From contig JADCHQ010000040.1 in the NCBI GenBank assembly GCA_020248405.1, positions 1 to 64,000 of the forward strand: 64,000 nt of DNA. Direction: 5' to 3'. Positions 24,840 to 39,795 of the stretch are shown one piece after another. A program made the position numbers and the translations under genes. Each line of letters begins with the position of its first letter. Positions within the stretch are counted from its first letter, which is position 1. The notes under the pieces are model-generated. The model saw only the letters and a list, made by a program, of their open reading frames with translations, made no database searches and was not told where the DNA came from. The stretch is from Rhodocyclaceae bacterium. Its GTDB lineage: Bacteria > Pseudomonadota > Gammaproteobacteria > Burkholderiales > Ga0077523.

Positions 24840-26300
24840 GTGAGCGCCCTGCACCACGCCAGCCTCGGGCAACTCTCCAGGTTGCTGGCGCGCCGGGAGG
24901 TTTCGGCCGAGGCGCTGGCCCGGCTCTACCTTGATCGCATGGCGGCCCATGGCGATCTCAACGCCTTTCTCGATGTGCGCCCCGAGGTGACCCTGGCGCA
25001 GGCGCGGGCCGCTGACGCCCGCATCGCCGCCGGCGAGGCGGGCCCGCTCACCGGTCTGCCCATCGCCCACAAGGACATATTCGTCACCCGGGACTTCGCC
25101 TCCACCGCGGGCTCGCGGATGCTGGCGGGCTACATGAGCCCCTTCGACGCCACGGTGGTGGAGCGGCTCGCCGCCGCCGGCATGGTGACGCTGGGCAAGC
25201 TCAACTGCGACGAGTTCGCCATGGGCTCCTCCAACGAGAACAGCGCCTACGGCAATGTTCTCAACCCCTGGGACCGGCAGGCTGTGCCCGGCGGCAGCTC
25301 GGGGGGGTCCTCGGCGGCCGTGGCCGCCCGCATCGCGCCAGTGGCCACGGCCACCGACACCGGCGGCTCGATTCGCGAGCCCGCCGCCTTCACGGGCGTG
25401 ACCGGGGTGAAACCCACCTATGGCCGGCCCTCGCGATGGGGGATGATCGCCTTCGCCTCTAGCCTGGACACCGCCGGTCTCATCACCCTCAGCGCCGAAG
25501 ACGCGGCCCTGGTGCTGGGCGCCATGACCGGCTTCGACCCGCGCGATTCCACCAGCGTGCAACGGCCGCCCGAGGACTACACCCGTGAGCTGCATACCCC
25601 CGTCAAGGGCTTGCGTGTTGGTGTGCCGAAGGAGTTCTTCGGCACCGGTTTGCAGCCGGACGTAGAGGCGGCGGTGCGCGCCGCCCTGGCGCAGTTCGTG
25701 GCCCTGGGGGCCACCCTGGTGGAGCTGTCCTTGCCCAATGCCGAGCTGGGCATCCCTGTCTACTACGTGGTGGCGCCGGCGGAGTGCTCCAGCAACCTGT
25801 CGCGCTTCGACGGGGTTCGCTACGGTCACCGCGCTGCCCGCTACGCTGACCTCGCGGACATGGTGAAGAAATCCCGCACCGAGGGCCTCGGCGCCGAGCC
25901 CAAGCGGCGCATCCTGGTGGGCACCTACGTACTGTCCCACGGCTACTACGATGCCTACTACCTGAAAGCCCAGCGCGTGCGCCGGTTGATCGCCGAGGAC
26001 TTTGCCCGTGCCTTCGAGCACTGCGACCTGATCGCCGGCCCGGTCACCACCAGCGTGGCCTTCGATTTCGGCGACAAGGCGGCCGATCCCACGGCCATGT
26101 ACCTGTCTGACCTGTACACCATTCCCGGCAGCCTGGCAGGCATCCCCAGCATGAGCATCCCCTGCGGATTCGGCGCCAAGGGCCGGCCCGTGGGGCTGCA
26201 ACTCATGGCCAACCACTTCCACGAGGCGCGCATGCTGGGTGCTGCCCACCAGTACCAACTCGCCACCGACTGGCACACCCGTGTGCCGGCGGGCTTCTGA
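24840..26300 (+). CDS. gatA: Asp-tRNA(Asn)/Glu-tRNA(Gln) amidotransferase subunit A
   Basis: GatA is the glutaminase that supplies ammonia for converting mischarged Glu-tRNA(Gln) or Asp-tRNA(Asn). The 486-residue amidase has the Ser-cisSer-Lys triad at K78 (AHKDIF), S153 (GGSSGGSS) and S177 (TGGSIREPA). It is a normal-length member. The start is GTG 24840 with AAGGAG about 6 nt upstream. It follows gatC by 55 bp and precedes gatB by 13 bp. Confidence 0.96.
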   Translation: MSALHHASLGQLSRLLARREVSAEALARLYLDRMAAHGDLNAFLDVRPEVTLAQARAADARIAAGEAGPLTGLPIAHKDIFVTRDFASTAGSRMLAGYMSPFDATVVERLAAAGMVTLGKLNCDEFAMGSSNENSAYGNVLNPWDRQAVPGGSSGGSSAAVAARIAPVATATDTGGSIREPAAFTGVTGVKPTYGRPSRWGMIAFASSLDTAGLITLSAEDAALVLGAMTGFDPRDSTSVQRPPEDYTRELHTPVKGLRVGVPKEFFGTGLQPDVEAAVRAALAQFVALGATLVELSLPNAELGIPVYYVVAPAECSSNLSRFDGVRYGHRAARYADLADMVKKSRTEGLGAEPKRRILVGTYVLSHGYYDAYYLKAQRVRRLIAEDFARAFEHCDLIAGPVTTSVAFDFGDKAADPTAMYLSDLYTIPGSLAGIPSMSIPCGFGAKGRPVGLQLMANHFHEARMLGAAHQYQLATDWHTRVPAGF

Positions 26301-26313
26301 CGGGGGCCGCGCC

Positions 26314-27747
<1,434 letters not shown>

Positions 27748-27752
27748 GATAG

Positions 27753-27781
27753 GCGCCACGGCGGTGTCATCACCATGGCGC
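27753..27781. terminator. Imperfect hairpin after gatB
   Basis: GCGCCA (27753-27758) and TGGCGC (27776-27781) enclose a second inverted pair GGTG/CACC, giving a two-step stem. It sits 6 nt after the gatB stop, between gatB and a convergent gene. No T-run is present. Confidence 0.35.
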
Positions 27782-27797
27782 TTACCCGGAAGCCTGT

Positions 27798-28454
27798 CTA
27801 TGGACTTGGCGAGGCGGCGGGCGCGGCAGGAGAGCCGGTCAGCTCGCGATATCGCGCCTTCTGGGCGGAATATCTTTCGCGGATCTGCTCAATCTCGGCC
27901 TGTCTGGCCTGTTGCTCGGCCAGCAGAGCCCCCAACTCCTTCTCCACTGCAGCCATTTCCGAAACAAGCGCCACGGGCACAGGTTTGCCTGCCTTCACCA
28001 GGCCTTCTTTTTCTGCACGCAATGCCTGAACACGCTGCTTCACCGTCCTGATGCGTGGCTCGTAACTTTCCGCAACCTGCTGCGGAAAGGCAATGGTTCG
28101 ATCGCGCGCCAGGTCAATCTCGGCTTCATTGGTGTACGTGTCCAGCAGCGCCTTGTCGCGGCGCCCTTGTTCGGTGTTGCGCTTTTCCTCCACCTGCTTG
28201 CGGCTTGCCTCCTCGTCGATTTGGCGTTTCTTCTCCTCAAACGCTTCGTTCCTGCGCAGCACCCGCCCACGCCTGTCGATCTCCACGTTGGCCCGGTCGC
28301 GGTACTGGGGAGGGATGACTTCGGAGTAATGAACCTGGCCGTGTTCATCCACCCACTTGTAGAACTTGGCTGCAACTGCCGCGGCAGGCATGCCCGCGAC
28401 GAGGATGCCGATCGGCAGCAATCCCCTAAGACGGATCCCGGAGAACCCGATCAT
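27798..28454 (-). CDS. DUF4124-domain coiled-coil protein
   Basis: The 218-residue protein has an N-terminal signal-like segment ([17 protein letters not shown]) and a short DUF4124 domain ([22 protein letters not shown]). A long charged coiled coil with many E, K, Q and R residues follows (about 70-205), then a P/A/S tail. DUF4124 proteins are exported and of unknown function. ATG 28454 overlaps the pyrE stop (ATGA), so it depends on pyrE translation. The coiled-coil length is unusual for DUF4124 proteins, most of which are short. Confidence 0.8.
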   Translation of the reverse strand: MIGFSGIRLRGLLPIGILVAGMPAAAVAAKFYKWVDEHGQVHYSEVIPPQYRDRANVEIDRRGRVLRRNEAFEEKKRQIDEEASRKQVEEKRNTEQGRRDKALLDTYTNEAEIDLARDRTIAFPQQVAESYEPRIRTVKQRVQALRAEKEGLVKAGKPVPVALVSEMAAVEKELGALLAEQQARQAEIEQIRERYSAQKARYRELTGSPAAPAASPSP

Positions 28455-29125
28455 TCATGAACCCCATAACTTCGCCGGTACTCCAGCACATCTCGGAGGC
28501 GCGGCGCCAATTCGGGCAGTTCCGACAAAGTGTCGATCACATCCTCGAGCCGGCAGATGGCGTGCACCGGAATTCCATAGCGCGCCCGGACCTCCTGGGC
28601 TGCGGAGAGGCTTTCCTGGCCCCGTTCCTGGCGATCAAGCGCAATCACCACACCCGCGGGCGTTGCGCCAGCCGCACGAATGATTTCCACGGACTCCCGC
28701 ACCGAGGTTCCGGCAGAGATGACATCGTCCACGATCATCACCCTCCCGTCCAGTGCGGCGCCCACCACGACCCCGCCTTCGCCGTGGTCTTTGGCTTCCT
28801 TGCGGTTGAAGGCGAAGGGCACATTGCGCCCAAATCCGGCAAGGGCGATGGCGGTGGCGGCCACCAGCGGGATCCCCTTGTAGGCAGGTCCGAAGAGCAT
28901 GTCGAAACTTGCGCCTTCAGCCAGCAGCGCCTGCGCATAGAATCCGCCCAGCCGCCCGAGGCTGGCGCCGTCGTTGAACAGGCCCGCGTTGAAGAAATAG
29001 GGCGACAGCCGGCCGGCCTTGGTGGTGAACGCCCCGAACAGCAGCACCCGGTTGTCGAGCGCGAAACGCACGAACTCGCGGCGGAACCCGTCGGCCCGGG
29101 AGGTTTCTTTTTGGTCTTGTTCCAT
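28451..29125 (-). CDS. pyrE: Orotate phosphoribosyltransferase
   Basis: PyrE converts orotate and PRPP to orotidine monophosphate in pyrimidine synthesis. The 224-residue protein shows [49 protein letters not shown] (flexible catalytic loop) and the PRPP motif [20 protein letters not shown] 29125 is the only fitting start. Remarkably, its start codon overlaps that of the divergent exonuclease III gene within a single CATG. No clear Shine-Dalgarno is visible upstream. Confidence 0.93.
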   Translation of the reverse strand: MEQDQKETSRADGFRREFVRFALDNRVLLFGAFTTKAGRLSPYFFNAGLFNDGASLGRLGGFYAQALLAEGASFDMLFGPAYKGIPLVAATAIALAGFGRNVPFAFNRKEAKDHGEGGVVVGAALDGRVMIVDDVISAGTSVRESVEIIRAAGATPAGVVIALDRQERGQESLSAAQEVRARYGIPVHAICRLEDVIDTLSELPELAPRLRDVLEYRRSYGVHE

Positions 29126-29900
29126 GTTCCGTCTCATCAATGCGAATCTAAACGGCATCCGCTCGGCAGCAGCCAAGGGTTTCTTCCAATGGCTGCCCGA
29201 CCAGGACGCCCACGTGGTATGCATCCAGGAGCTCAAGGCGCAACCCGAAGACCTGACCACGACCATGCTCCGGCCAGCGGGCTACCGCGGCGTGTTCCAC
29301 TGCGCCAACCGCAAAGGGTACAGCGGAGTGGGCCTGTACTTCAGACGAGAACCCGATCGGGTGGTTCAGGGGATCGGTATCGAGGACATCGATGCCGAGG
29401 GCCGATTTCTGCAGGCCGACTTCGGTAATCTTTCGGTAGTGTCGCTGTACGTGCCCTCGGGCTCCAGTTCCCCGGAGCGGCTGGCCATCAAGTTCTCGTT
29501 CCTGGAACGTGTCATCCCCACGCTGCATGCCCTGGCGCAATCGGGCCGTCATGTGGTGCTGTGCGGCGACTGGAACATCGCCCACAAGCCCGTCGACCTG
29601 GAGAACTGGCGTTCCAACCAGAAGAACTCCGGATTCCTGCCCGAGGAGCGCGCCTGGCTCGACGGAGTGCTGGACGTGCTCGGCTACGTGGACACCTTCC
29701 GGCGGGTGGACGACCGGCCGCAACGGTACACGTGGTGGTCGAACCGCGGTCAGGCGTGGGCAAACAACGTGGGCTGGCGGCTGGACTACCAACTGGCCAC
29801 GCCGGCGTTCGCGACACTGGCAAGACGGGTGGACATCTACACGGCCCAGCGCTTCTCCGACCACGCGCCACTCATCATCGACTACGACTACGTCCCCTAG
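29124..29900 (+). CDS. xth: Exodeoxyribonuclease III (AP endonuclease)
   Basis: The enzyme cuts at abasic sites and digests 3' ends during base-excision repair. The 258-residue protein belongs to the EEP fold. It shows [20 protein letters not shown] (metal Glu), [17 protein letters not shown] (catalytic Asp-Asn), [11 protein letters not shown] and [11 protein letters not shown] (catalytic His). ATG 29124 is fixed by the conserved first residues [10 protein letters not shown]. It is divergent from pyrE with overlapping start codons, so both leaders lie within the neighbour's coding region. Confidence 0.92.
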   Translation: MFRLINANLNGIRSAAAKGFFQWLPDQDAHVVCIQELKAQPEDLTTTMLRPAGYRGVFHCANRKGYSGVGLYFRREPDRVVQGIGIEDIDAEGRFLQADFGNLSVVSLYVPSGSSSPERLAIKFSFLERVIPTLHALAQSGRHVVLCGDWNIAHKPVDLENWRSNQKNSGFLPEERAWLDGVLDVLGYVDTFRRVDDRPQRYTWWSNRGQAWANNVGWRLDYQLATPAFATLARRVDIYTAQRFSDHAPLIIDYDYVP

Positions 29901-29926
29901 CCGCTGACGGGTCGGCTCGGCCGGGA

Positions 29927-31249
29927 CTAAAGCGTCACTCCGCCGCCATGGCGAGGCGATTGCGCATCCCATGGCGCCACCTTCACCAGCAGCACCATGC
30001 CGGGAATCGCCAGCAGCATGCACAGCCAGAAGAACGACGGCCACCCCAGCCAGCCCACGAGCCACCCGGTGGCGGCGTTCAGGAAAGTGCGCGGCACGGC
30101 GGCAAGGCTGGTGAACAGCGCGAACTGGGTGGCCGTGTAGGCCGGACTGGTGGCCCGCGCGATGTAGGCCACGAAGGCCGCCGTACCCACGCCCACGCCC
30201 ACCGCCTCGGCACCGATCACCACGGCCAGCAACGCCCGCTCGGACGCGCCCACGGACACGAAGGGCCCCGTGACGGCCAGCCACAGGAAGCCGGCGATGG
30301 TCACGTACTGCACCACGCCGAAAATCCACAGGGCCCGGTTGATGCCGAGCCGCACCATCCAGAGGCCGCCCAGCAGGCCGCCGGCGATGCTCGGCCACAG
30401 TCCGGCATTCTTGGCGATCACGCCGATGTCCGACTTGCTGTAGCCCATGTCCAGGTAGAAGGGCGTGGCCAGCGCCGTGGCCATGCTGTCGCCAAGCTTG
30501 TAGAGGAAGATAAAACCCAGCACCAGCAGCGCATGGCCCCAGCCTGCCCGGCCGAGGAACTCGCGGAAGGGCTCCACCACCGCCTCGCGCAGGCTGCGCG
30601 GCCGCACGGCCGCGGCAGCCGGTTCGGACACCGCCAGCGCCATGAACGCGCCGGGCAGCATGAAGACCGCCGTGACCGCGAACACCGCGGGCCAGGGCAG
30701 GTGGTCGGCGAGGATCAGCGACAGCGAGCCGGGCACGAGGCCCGCCACGCGGTAGGCGTTCACGTGCACCGAGTTTCCCAGCCCGAGTTCGGCTTCGGAG
30801 AGGATCTCGCGCCGGTAGGCATCCAGCACGATGTCCTGGGTGGCGCTCAGGAAGGCGAGCGCCGTGGCCACCCACACCACCAGCTGCAGGTCGCGCCCCG
30901 GGGAGAGGGAACCCATGGCGGCGATGGCCGCCATCAGCCCGCCCTGGGTGACGAGCATCCAGCCCCGCCGTCGCCCCAGCCACGGCAGCGCGTATCGGTC
31001 GAGCAACGGTGCCCACAGGAACTTCCAGGTGTAGGGAAACTGGATCAGCGCCATGGCGCCGATGGTCTTGAGGCTGATGCCCTCCGTGCGCAGCCATGCG
31101 GGCACGAGGTTGAGCAGCACGTAAAGCGGCAGGCCGGAACTGAAGCCGGTGAACACACAGATCGCCATGCGGCGCGTGAACAGCGCCTGGGCGAGCGAGG
31201 GCCTGGCGCCGACCCCGGCGCCAGACTCAGGGCTGGACGGGAGCGCCAC
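29927..31249 (-). CDS. ampG: AmpG-type MFS muropeptide permease
   Basis: AmpG imports anhydro-muropeptides from the periplasm for wall recycling. The 440-residue protein has about twelve membrane helices. Family blocks are FTGFSSGLPLYVLLNLVPAWL, WKFLWAPLLDRY, GRRRGWMLVTQ and SATQDIVLDAYRREIL. The start overlaps the 3' end of metW by 23 nt, so it is part of the leuS-lptE-metX-metW-ampG transcript. No ampC or ampR is nearby. Confidence 0.87.
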   Translation of the reverse strand: MALPSSPESGAGVGARPSLAQALFTRRMAICVFTGFSSGLPLYVLLNLVPAWLRTEGISLKTIGAMALIQFPYTWKFLWAPLLDRYALPWLGRRRGWMLVTQGGLMAAIAAMGSLSPGRDLQLVVWVATALAFLSATQDIVLDAYRREILSEAELGLGNSVHVNAYRVAGLVPGSLSLILADHLPWPAVFAVTAVFMLPGAFMALAVSEPAAAAVRPRSLREAVVEPFREFLGRAGWGHALLVLGFIFLYKLGDSMATALATPFYLDMGYSKSDIGVIAKNAGLWPSIAGGLLGGLWMVRLGINRALWIFGVVQYVTIAGFLWLAVTGPFVSVGASERALLAVVIGAEAVGVGVGTAAFVAYIARATSPAYTATQFALFTSLAAVPRTFLNAATGWLVGWLGWPSFFWLCMLLAIPGMVLLVKVAPWDAQSPRHGGGVTL

Positions 31250-31847
31250 CGCCGCAGCGGTCCAGCCGGTACACGGCCATGGCGCCGAGAAGGTTGTGGG
31301 CCGCCGAAACGGAGCGGCCCGCCGTGAGCACCACTCGGTCGAGGATACGCACGCCGTGGCCGCGGCAGAAACCCTCGAAGTCGGCGATGGTGAAGAGATG
31401 GATGTTGGGCGTGTCGTACCACTGGTAGGGCAGCTCGGACGACACCGGCATGCGTCCGGCCATCAGCTGCGCCCGCACGCGCCAGTAGCCGAAGTTGGGA
31501 AAGCTCACTATGCCCTCGCGCCCCACTCGGAGAATCTCCTTCACGATGCGTTCGGTGTGCTTCATGGCCTGCAGGGTCTGCGACAGGATCACGTAATCGA
31601 AGCTGCCGGTCTCGAAGACATTCAGGCCGGCCTCCAAGTCGCTCTGGATCACGTTCACGCCGTTGCGGGCGCAGGCCAGCACGTTGTCGTCGGCGATGTC
31701 CACGCCGTAGCCGGTGGCCTGCCGCGCCTCGCGCAGGAAACGCAGCAGCGAGCCGTCTCCGCAACCCAGGTCAAGCACGTGCGCGCCAGGCTTCACCCAG
31801 GCGGCGATAGCGTCGAAGTCGGGGCGGCGCGGCAGGGCGGCGCTCAT
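31227..31847 (-). CDS. metW: Methionine biosynthesis protein MetW
   Basis: MetW is a SAM-dependent methyltransferase-fold protein that works with MetX in methionine synthesis; it is required for MetX activity in several Proteobacteria. The 206-residue protein has [15 protein letters not shown] (SAM loop), [23 protein letters not shown] and [14 protein letters not shown], all typical. ATG 31847 overlaps the metX stop (ATGA). Confidence 0.94.
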   Translation of the reverse strand: MSAALPRRPDFDAIAAWVKPGAHVLDLGCGDGSLLRFLREARQATGYGVDIADDNVLACARNGVNVIQSDLEAGLNVFETGSFDYVILSQTLQAMKHTERIVKEILRVGREGIVSFPNFGYWRVRAQLMAGRMPVSSELPYQWYDTPNIHLFTIADFEGFCRGHGVRILDRVVLTAGRSVSAAHNLLGAMAVYRLDRCGGGAPVQP

Positions 31848-32974
31848 GCGGGCACCTGGTCCAGGGTGGCGCGGATAAGCGCGTGGTAGCGCGCATCGTC
31901 CATGAGAAAGGCGTCGTGGCCGTGAGGCGCGTCGATCTCGGCGTAGGTCACCTCGCGGCGCGTGTCGAGCAGCGCCTTGACGATCTCGCGCGAGCGCGCC
32001 GGCGAGAAACGCCAGTCGGAGGTGAAGCTCACCACCAGGAAGCGCGCCCGGGCGCCGGCCAGCGCCGCCGCCAGGTTGCCGCCGTGGGCCAGCGCCGGGT
32101 CGAAGTAGTCAAGCGCCTTGGTGATGCGCAGATAGGTGTTGGCATCGAAGTAACCGGAGAACTTGTCGCCCTGGTGGCGCAGGTAGGACTCGATCTGAAA
32201 GTCCACGTCGAAGCCGAACTTGAGCTTGCCCTCGCGCAGCTCGCGGCCGAACTTCTCCGCCATGGCGTCGTCGGACAGGTAGGTGATGTGGCCGAGCATG
32301 CGCGCCAGGCGAAGACCACGGCGGGGAACCACGCCGTGGGCGTAATAGTCGCCGCCGTGAAAATCGGGGTCGGTGGTGATGGCCTGTCGGGCCACTTCGT
32401 TGAAGGCAATGTTTTGCGCCGAGAGCTTGGGCGCCGCTGCAACAACGATGGACAAGCCCACGCGGCCGGGATGCGCCACCGCCCACTGCAGCGCCTGCAT
32501 CCCGCCCAGGCTGCCGCCGATCACCGCGGCAAAGCGCTCGATGCCCAGGCGGGTGGCGAGCCGAGCCTGCGCCTCCACCCAATCCTCCACCGTCACCACG
32601 GGAAAGCTTGCCCCCCACGGGCGGCCGGTTGCCGGATTGACGCTCGCCGGGCCGGTGGAGCCGTGGCAACCCCCGAGGTTGTTCACCCCCACGACGAAAA
32701 ACTGCTCGGTGTCCACAGGCTTGCCGGGGCCGATGAGGTTGTCCCACCAACCCACGTTGCGCTCGTCGCCTTCATACCAGCCAGCCACGTGGTGGGAGGC
32801 GTTGAGGGCGTGGCAAACCAGGATGGCGTTGGATCGGGTGGCATTGAGCTCGCCATAGGTTTCATAGCGAAGCGTGTAGGCAGGCATCAGGGCGCCGCTC
32901 TTGAGCGCCAGGGGCTCGTGGAACGCCATGTCCAGGGGCGCCACCAGACCCACGCTACGGGGTGCCTGGGTCAT
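31844..32974 (-). CDS. metX: Homoserine O-acyltransferase MetX
   Basis: MetX acylates homoserine at the start of methionine synthesis. The 376-residue alpha/beta hydrolase has nucleophile S155 in [12 protein letters not shown]. The Asp lies in [11 protein letters not shown] and the His in [10 protein letters not shown]. Proteobacterial MetX proteins encoded with metW mostly use succinyl-CoA although the family name is O-acetyltransferase; the donor cannot be fixed here by eye. It lies 3 nt downstream of lptE. Confidence 0.93.
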   Translation of the reverse strand: MTQAPRSVGLVAPLDMAFHEPLALKSGALMPAYTLRYETYGELNATRSNAILVCHALNASHHVAGWYEGDERNVGWWDNLIGPGKPVDTEQFFVVGVNNLGGCHGSTGPASVNPATGRPWGASFPVVTVEDWVEAQARLATRLGIERFAAVIGGSLGGMQALQWAVAHPGRVGLSIVVAAAPKLSAQNIAFNEVARQAITTDPDFHGGDYYAHGVVPRRGLRLARMLGHITYLSDDAMAEKFGRELREGKLKFGFDVDFQIESYLRHQGDKFSGYFDANTYLRITKALDYFDPALAHGGNLAAALAGARARFLVVSFTSDWRFSPARSREIVKALLDTRREVTYAEIDAPHGHDAFLMDDARYHALIRATLDQVPA

Positions 32975-32977
32975 GGC

Positions 32978-33487
32978 TCAGCCGGCATCGAACGACGAGG
33001 ACGGTCGCAGCGCCTGCACGCGGCGCAGCAACTGCAGCACGGCGTCTCTTTGCATGTCCCGGAACAGCAACTGGGCCTCGGCCTCCCGCGCGAGCGTCTG
33101 GGTATCGTCGAAGGGCAGCTCGCGCAGCAGCACCACTTCCTCCCGACCCAGCCATTCCGTGCCCTTGCCGTTGTGCACCCGGAAGATCACTCGGTAGCGC
33201 AACTGAAACTCGCGAACCCGGCCACCGCCGGACACCGCCAGGATCAAGCGCTCCTGCACCTCGCCCAGCAGCGAGAGGATGGCCTGGGCGTCCTCCGGGC
33301 GCTGCGTCAGCTTGGTGGAGCTGCCGCGCTCGACGGCGCGCTTGAGCTGGCCCGTAAAGGGCGAGTATTCCATGCCCTCCACGTACAGCGATTCGAAGGG
33401 CAGATCGGCGCGGCCGCGCGCCTGGAAGCCGCAGCCCGGCATCAGGGCCGCAGCCGTCAGCGCAAGCAAGGCTCGCCGACGCACCAA
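32978..33487 (-). CDS. lptE: LPS-assembly lipoprotein LptE
   Basis: LptE plugs the LptD barrel and helps insert lipopolysaccharide into the outer membrane. The 169-residue protein has a lipobox ending MPGCGFQARG, PFESLYVEG, TQRPEDAQAILSLLGE and a REFQLRYRVIFRVH strand pair. The start is TTG 33487 or GTG 33484, 4 to 7 nt after leuS. In many betaproteobacteria holA follows lptE; here metX takes that place. Confidence 0.9.
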   Translation of the reverse strand: MVRRRALLALTAAALMPGCGFQARGRADLPFESLYVEGMEYSPFTGQLKRAVERGSSTKLTQRPEDAQAILSLLGEVQERLILAVSGGGRVREFQLRYRVIFRVHNGKGTEWLGREEVVLLRELPFDDTQTLAREAEAQLLFRDMQRDAVLQLLRRVQALRPSSSFDAG

Positions 33488-33491
33488 AGCC

Positions 33492-37059
<3,568 letters not shown>

Positions 37060-37065
37060 GCGCCG

Positions 37066-37476
37066 CTACTGCTGGGCGGGTGCGGGCGCCGGGGCAGCCT
37101 CCGGCGCCCGCGCGGCGGGATCCTCCAACGGCGGCTTGCAGTAACGCGACCACTCCTTGATGGCGCCCACGGCCTCCTTGCGGCGCACCCCGTATTTCAG
37201 GCCGCGCATCATGGTGCCCTCGCCCGTGGAGCCTTTCTCCACCCTTTTGGTCACGTTGATGCGCGACAGGTCGCCCACGATGGTGTCGCCGGGCTCGAAG
37301 GTGATCTGATTGAACTTGAGCACCACACCGTAGCCGTCGGCGTTTTTCGTGAGCACGTAGTCGCAGCGCTCGCTGAACCAGTCCACGGTGGTGACGGCCG
37401 ATGCCGGAGCTTCGTCGGCAAGTGCCGGCAGGGCGCAGAGGGCTAGCAGGGTGGCGAGGGCAAAGCGAGGCGTCAC
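37066..37476 (-). CDS. Exported hypothetical protein
   Basis: The 136-residue protein has a signal peptide (MTPRFALATLLALCALPALA, cleavage after ALA), a compact domain (DWFSERCDYVLTKNADGYGV to AIKEWSRYCKPP) with two cysteines that could form a disulfide, and a Pro/Ala tail (APEAAPAPAPAQQ). I do not recognise the family. The start is GTG 37476 with GGAG upstream. It is convergent with the FecR-SPOR gene, whose stop is 6 nt away. Confidence 0.65.
   Translation of the reverse strand: MTPRFALATLLALCALPALADEAPASAVTTVDWFSERCDYVLTKNADGYGVVLKFNQITFEPGDTIVGDLSRINVTKRVEKGSTGEGTMMRGLKYGVRRKEAVGAIKEWSRYCKPPLEDPAARAPEAAPAPAPAQQ
37082..37111. terminator. Strong GC hairpin at the FecR/hypothetical junction
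   Basis: GCGGGCGCCGG (37082-37092) and its exact complement (37101-37111) form an 11-bp stem with an 8-nt loop, 22 nt after the FecR-SPOR stop. It lies inside the Pro/Ala-coding 3' end of the convergent gene, so the repeat appears to serve both as coding sequence and as a likely transcription-stop or mRNA-stabilising structure. Confidence 0.45.
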
Positions 37477-37571
37477 AGTGGTCTCCAGGGGGTGCGCGTT
37501 TGCATCGACGCGTGGAGGGTTGAGTAGGGCGCGGTTCGCGAAGTTCCCGCGGCCGCTCGAGGCGGCGAAAC

Positions 37572-37577
37572 TATAAT
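37572..37577 (+). promoter_or_regulatory. Putative -10 box of uvrD
   Basis: A perfect TATAAT lies 27 nt upstream of the uvrD ATG and is followed by CCGCCG. No -35 match is evident and no LexA box is recognisable nearby. Confidence 0.45.
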
Positions 37578-37604
37578 CCGCCGCTTCCCAACCGGTGGCT
37601 TCCG

Positions 37605-39788
37605 ATGCGATCGCTCCTCGACGGGCTCAATCCCCAGCAGCTCGCGGCGGTCACCCTGCCGCGCGAATCCGCGCTCATTCTGGCCGGCGCAGGCAGCGGC
37701 AAGACCCGCGTGCTCACCACCCGCATCGCCTGGCTCATCCAGGAGAAGCAGTTGAGCCCCATGGGCGTCCTGGCCGTCACCTTCACCAACAAGGCCTCGC
37801 GGGAGATGCTCACCCGCATCGGCGCCATGTTGCCCATCAACACCCGCGGCATGTGGGTGGGCACCTTCCACGGCCTGTGCAACCGCATGTTGCGCGCCCA
37901 CCACCGCGAAGCCGGCCTGCCGCAGGCGTTCCAGATCCTGGATTCCGCCGACCAACTCGCGCTGGTGAAGCGCGTGATGCGGGCGCTCAACGTGGACGAC
38001 GAGCGCTATCCGCCGCGCCAGGCCCAGTGGTTCATCAACGGGCAGAAAGAGGCCGGCTGGCGCGCTTCGGCAGTCATGCCGACGGACGATCTGGAGCGTC
38101 GCTTCAACGAAGTGTTCGAGGCCTACGACCGGCAGTGCCAGCAAGAGGGTGTGGTGGACTTCGCCGAACTGCTGCTGCGCGCCTACGACCTGCTTTCGCG
38201 CAACGAGCCGCTGCGCGTGCACTACCAGTCTCGCTTCCAGCACATTCTGGTGGACGAATTCCAGGACACCAACAAGCTGCAGTACGCCTGGCTCAAGCTG
38301 CTGGCGGGGCGGGACAATGCCATTTTCGCGGTGGGCGACGATGATCAGTCCATCTATGGCTTCCGCGGAGCGGACGTAGGCAACATGGCCGCCTTCGAGC
38401 GCGACTTCGCCGTGCGCCACGTGATCAAGCTGGAGCAGAACTACCGCTCCCACGGCAACATTCTCGACGCCGCCAACGCCCTCATCTCGCGCAACCGCGA
38501 GCGGCTGGGCAAAAACCTGTGGACCGCCGACGAGCGCGGCGAGCCGCTGCGGGTGTACGAAGCCCCCACTGACACGGACGAGGCCGGCTTCATCGTGGAC
38601 GAAGTGAAGAGCCTGCTGCGCGAAGGCACGAGCGCCTCGGAGATCGCGCTGCTGTACCGCTCCAATGCCCAGTCGCGAGTGCTGGAGCACGCGCTGTTCA
38701 GCGCCGGCATCCCGTACCGGGTTTACGGCGGCCTGCGCTTTTTCGAGCGCCAGGAGGTGAAGCACGCACTGGCCTACCTGCGGATGGTGGCCAACCCAGA
38801 GGACGACGGCGCGCTGCTGCGGGTGATCAACTTCCCGGCCCGCGGTATTGGTGCGCGCAGCATCGAGCACCTACAAGAAGCCGGCCGCGCGCGTGGCTCT
38901 AGCCTGTGGCAGGCCGCCTGCGGCGGCGCAGTGACCGGCAAGGCCGGGACTGCCATCGGCGGATTCGTCCGGCTGGTGGACGGTCTGCGTACCCAGTGCG
39001 CGGGGCTCAAATTGCCCGAGCTGGTGACCCACGTGGTGGAAGGCAGCGGACTGAAGGATCATTACCAGACGGAGAAGGACGGTGCCGAGCGCAACGAGAA
39101 CCTCGACGAACTGGTGAACGCGGCCGCGACCTTCGTCACCGAGGCCATCTATGAAGCCGGTGCGGAGGAAGGGGGCACAACGGATCCCAACGATCCGCTC
39201 GCCGCACTGTCGGCCTTTCTTGCCCACGCCTCGCTGGAGGCGGGTGAGCATCAGGCTGGCGCTGGCCAGGCGGCGCTGCAGCTCATGACCGTGCATGCAG
39301 CCAAGGGCCTGGAATTCCAGGCCGTGTTCATCAGCGGTCTCGAGGAAGGCCTGTTCCCCCACGACAACAGTCTCGATGAAAACGAGGGTGTAGAGGAAGA
39401 ACGGCGGCTGATGTACGTGGCCATCACGCGCGCACGCCGGCGCCTATACCTGTCCCACGCGCAGTCACGCATGCTGCACGGCCAGACGCGCTACCACCTG
39501 CCCTCGCGCTTCCTGGAAGAATTGCCCGAGGCGCTGATGAAACGTATCAACGCCAGCCGGGTTGCCCCCTGGGCGCCGCCGCCGGCACGCACCGGATTCC
39601 CGCCGCCAATGGCGTCTCGCAACGACACCGGTTGGCGGGTAGGCCAGAACGTGATGCACCCGAAATTCGGCGCCGGGGTGATCGTGAGCGCAGAGGGTCG
39701 CGGCGCCGACGCCCGCGTGCAGGTCAACTTCAGGGATGCAGGGCTTAAATGGCTCGCGCTGGAGTACGCCAAGCTCACCCCAGCCTGA
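37605..39788 (+). CDS. uvrD: DNA helicase II (UvrD)
   Basis: UvrD is a 3'-5' SF1 helicase acting in mismatch and nucleotide-excision repair. The 727-residue protein shows LNPQQLAAVTLP (Q motif), Walker A AGAGSGKT at 27-34, TFTNKASREM (Ia), LVDEFQDTNKLQY (II), VGDDDQSIYGFRGA (III), YRS (IV), VHAAKGLEFQAVF (V) and YVAITRARRRLYL (VI). A Tudor-like C-terminal segment (VGQNVMHPKFGAGVIVSAEG) is present. Length matches E. coli UvrD. Confidence 0.95.
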   Translation: MRSLLDGLNPQQLAAVTLPRESALILAGAGSGKTRVLTTRIAWLIQEKQLSPMGVLAVTFTNKASREMLTRIGAMLPINTRGMWVGTFHGLCNRMLRAHHREAGLPQAFQILDSADQLALVKRVMRALNVDDERYPPRQAQWFINGQKEAGWRASAVMPTDDLERRFNEVFEAYDRQCQQEGVVDFAELLLRAYDLLSRNEPLRVHYQSRFQHILVDEFQDTNKLQYAWLKLLAGRDNAIFAVGDDDQSIYGFRGADVGNMAAFERDFAVRHVIKLEQNYRSHGNILDAANALISRNRERLGKNLWTADERGEPLRVYEAPTDTDEAGFIVDEVKSLLREGTSASEIALLYRSNAQSRVLEHALFSAGIPYRVYGGLRFFERQEVKHALAYLRMVANPEDDGALLRVINFPARGIGARSIEHLQEAGRARGSSLWQAACGGAVTGKAGTAIGGFVRLVDGLRTQCAGLKLPELVTHVVEGSGLKDHYQTEKDGAERNENLDELVNAAATFVTEAIYEAGAEEGGTTDPNDPLAALSAFLAHASLEAGEHQAGAGQAALQLMTVHAAKGLEFQAVFISGLEEGLFPHDNSLDENEGVEEERRLMYVAITRARRRLYLSHAQSRMLHGQTRYHLPSRFLEELPEALMKRINASRVAPWAPPPARTGFPPPMASRNDTGWRVGQNVMHPKFGAGVIVSAEGRGADARVQVNFRDAGLKWLALEYAKLTPA

Positions 39789-39795
39789 CCCGGCG

